Origin: Prochlorococcus sp. AG-347-J06
Lineage (GTDB): Bacteria > Cyanobacteriota > Cyanobacteriia > PCC-6307 > Cyanobiaceae
Direction: 5' to 3'
DNA length: 43,597 nt
NCBI GenBank assembly: GCA_003281525.1
Contig: QCBT01000012.1
Coordinates: forward strand, 1 to 43,597
The first letter of the stretch is position 1; the number at the start of each line of letters is the position of its first letter. Shown one piece after another: positions 43,001 through 43,597 of this stretch. The translations under genes were made by a program, and so were the position numbers. The notes beneath the pieces were generated by a model. It worked only from the letters and a program-made list of their open reading frames with translations, was not told the DNA's origin and ran no database searches.

Positions 43001-43544
43001 AAGCATATCTCAGTTAGAAGAAACAAAAGATAGAACCAAAGTCTCTTTAGTTGGAATGATTCCTGATTTGAAGCAAATTACAACTAGAAAAGGTGATAGG
43101 ATGGCTATCGTTCAGCTAGAAGATCTTTCTGGAAGTTGCGAAGCAATAGTTTTCCCAAAAACCTATTTAAGATTATCAGAATTTCTTTTGACTGATACGA
43201 GATTATTGGTGTGGGGAACAATAGATAAAAAAAGTGATAAAACTCAATTAATAATTGATGATTGTAGAGAAATAGATAACCTTAAATTACTTATCATTAA
43301 CCTTGAAAGTTCTCAAGCATCAGATGTAAGAGTACAAAATACCTTGAGAAACTGTTTAACTAAATTTAAACCAGATAAAGATAGATGTGGAATCAAGATT
43401 CCAGTTTTAGCTGCAGTTAGAAATAAAAATAGTGTTACCTACGTTAAATTTGGTGAACAATTCTGTATTGGAGATATTAAAGGAGTATGCAAATTATTAG
43501 AAGATAAATCATTCAAAGTTAATTTAAAATCCTTAGTTTCCTAG
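40047..43544 (+). CDS. dnaE: DNA polymerase III alpha subunit (undivided, intein-free)
   Basis: DnaE is the replicative polymerase. The PHP domain starts FVPLHNHSDYSLLDGASQIS; the palm has PVGPGRGSAAGSLVAYALQI, MPDIDTDFCIDRRNEV and FGVHAAGV-like KTYGVHAAGVVIAS; the C-terminal OB domain has TKVSLVGMIPDLKQI. ATG 40047 (1165 residues) is preferred over TTG 40041. The junction AEY-CFN (codons 757/758, 42317/42318), where many freshwater cyanobacteria carry the split Ssp-type DnaE intein, is uninterrupted. Confidence 0.98.
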   Translation: MAFVPLHNHSDYSLLDGASQISKIVDRACDLGMESIALTDHGVMYGVLDLVKKCKERGIKPIIGNEMYVINGSIDDPQPKKEKRYHLVVLAKNYTGYKNLVKLTTISHLNGMRGRGIFSRPCIDKSLLSKYSDGLIVSTACLGGEIPQAILKGRLDVAEDIALWYKKLFEDDFYLEIQDHGSIEDRIVNVELIKIGKKHQIKVIATNDAHYLSNMDVEAHDALLCVLTGKLISDEKRLRYTGTEYIKSENEMLELFKDHIDDESIIEAVNNTVEISKKVQVFDLFGNYRMPKFPLNEDTDSISFLTQLSNKGLLKRLKKNDISEVDENYKKRLSSELKIIKDMGFPDYFLVVWDYIKFARDNSIPVGPGRGSAAGSLVAYALQITNIDPVEHGLLFERFLNPARKSMPDIDTDFCIDRRNEVIDYVTNRYGEDKVAQIITFNKMTSKAVLKDVARVLDIPYGEADKLAKLIPVVRGKPYKLNEMIDKNSPSKDFRDKYINDNRVKKWVDLALRIEGTNKTYGVHAAGVVIASDPLDELVPLQRNNEGQIITQYSMDDIESLGLLKMDFLGLKNLTMIEKTVSLINQSTGKKINIDELPQNDGKTFDLIGRGDLEGIFQLESSGMKQVVKDFKPNSLEDISSILALYRPGPLDAGLIPKFINRKNGNEKIDFPHPFIKSILTETYGIMVYQEQIMKIAQDLAGYSLGDADLLRRAMGKKKVSEMVKHRNIFVDGSMKKGVNEKLANDLFDQMVLFAEYCFNKSHSTAYGAVTYQTAFLKAHFPVAYMAALLSVNSGSSDKMQRYISNCYSMGIEVISPSINFSGVDFTIKNNQILFGLSAIKNLGDSAIRNIIENRNSLGTFKSLSNLCDRLPSNILNKRSLESLIHCGALDEFSNDNNRAQLLSDLEHVIEWASSRNRDRLSGQGNLFDSKQEFSNIAFSDSQLAKVDDYSLIEKLKLEKQLLGFYLSDHPLKHLTKPAKLISPISISQLEETKDRTKVSLVGMIPDLKQITTRKGDRMAIVQLEDLSGSCEAIVFPKTYLRLSEFLLTDTRLLVWGTIDKKSDKTQLIIDDCREIDNLKLLIINLESSQASDVRVQNTLRNCLTKFKPDKDRCGIKIPVLAAVRNKNSVTYVKFGEQFCIGDIKGVCKLLEDKSFKVNLKSLVS

Positions 43545-43545
43545 A

Positions 43546-43597
43546 CTAACTTTTATCCTCGAAATTTTGAGTTGCAGGTTTGAAGGCTGCTTTTGCA
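43546..43597 (-). CDS. 3' end of a convergent gene (partial)
   Basis: The minus strand reads ...AKAAFKPATQNFEDKS then TAG at 43548-43546, one base beyond the dnaE stop. Only 16 residues are visible, so no function can be given. In related picocyanobacteria a PAM68-like gene is recalled next to dnaE, but I cannot test that here. Confidence 0.4.
   Translation of the reverse strand, partial: AKAAFKPATQNFEDKS

Noticed and set aside
1..43597. CRISPR arrays, insertion sequences or phage genes
   Set aside because: No regularly spaced repeats, transposase motifs or phage structural genes were seen while reading both strands.

Overview
The window looks like a chromosome segment of a marine picocyanobacterium, most likely a high-light-adapted Prochlorococcus. 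Four things point there: very AT-rich DNA, tightly packed genes with short spacers, several families that are essentially cyanobacterial (DUF1816, DUF1830, DUF3288, a CSP41-like epimerase), and the urt/ure urea block followed by glucosylglycerate genes. The strain cannot be fixed from sequence alone. No insertion sequence, integrase, phage module or CRISPR array was seen.

Layout. 1-4.4 kb holds housekeeping genes: hisA (cut by the window edge), a CSP41-like epimerase, pgsA, a PPC-glutaredoxin fusion, an NAD(P)-binding reductase and nth. 4.4-7.6 kb is iron-flavoured: a FutC/FbpC-type ABC ATPase, a ferritin, and a Crp/Fnr-family regulator whose promoter is covered by two Fur-box-like sequences, next to a zinc-ribbon membrane microprotein. 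7.6-9.8 kb (minus strand) holds a Rieske oxygenase, a 33-codon membrane peptide and an ABC ATPase, apparently translated as a coupled unit. 9.9-13.9 kb is an accessory-looking stretch of small, mostly unrecognised proteins, several shorter than 60 residues.

13.9-24.2 kb is a complete urea system: urtABCDE (minus strand, urtA first, with a perfect 14-bp hairpin between urtA and urtB), accessory genes ureEFG (minus) and, divergently, ureDABC (plus). 24.2-29.0 kb is a glucosylglycerate locus: gpgS (minus) opposite an operon of a GH13_18 sugar phosphorylase, a GpgP-type HAD phosphatase and a plant-type glycerate kinase. On paper these genes can make, phosphorolyse and recycle glucosylglycerate, a nitrogen-free compatible solute, which fits its place beside the nitrogen-scavenging genes.

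29.0-31.2 kb has more microproteins, one small secreted-protein gene broken by a single-base frameshift, uppP and a tRNA-Pro(GGG). 31.2-43.6 kb is again housekeeping: msrA, an ABC exporter, DUF3288, trpD, carA, a STAS protein that seems to lack a standard start codon, Mini-RNase III, an RlmB-type rRNA methyltransferase, DUF1816, gatA and an intact dnaE with no intein at the site where many cyanobacteria carry the split DnaE intein. The 3' end of one more gene is visible at the right edge.
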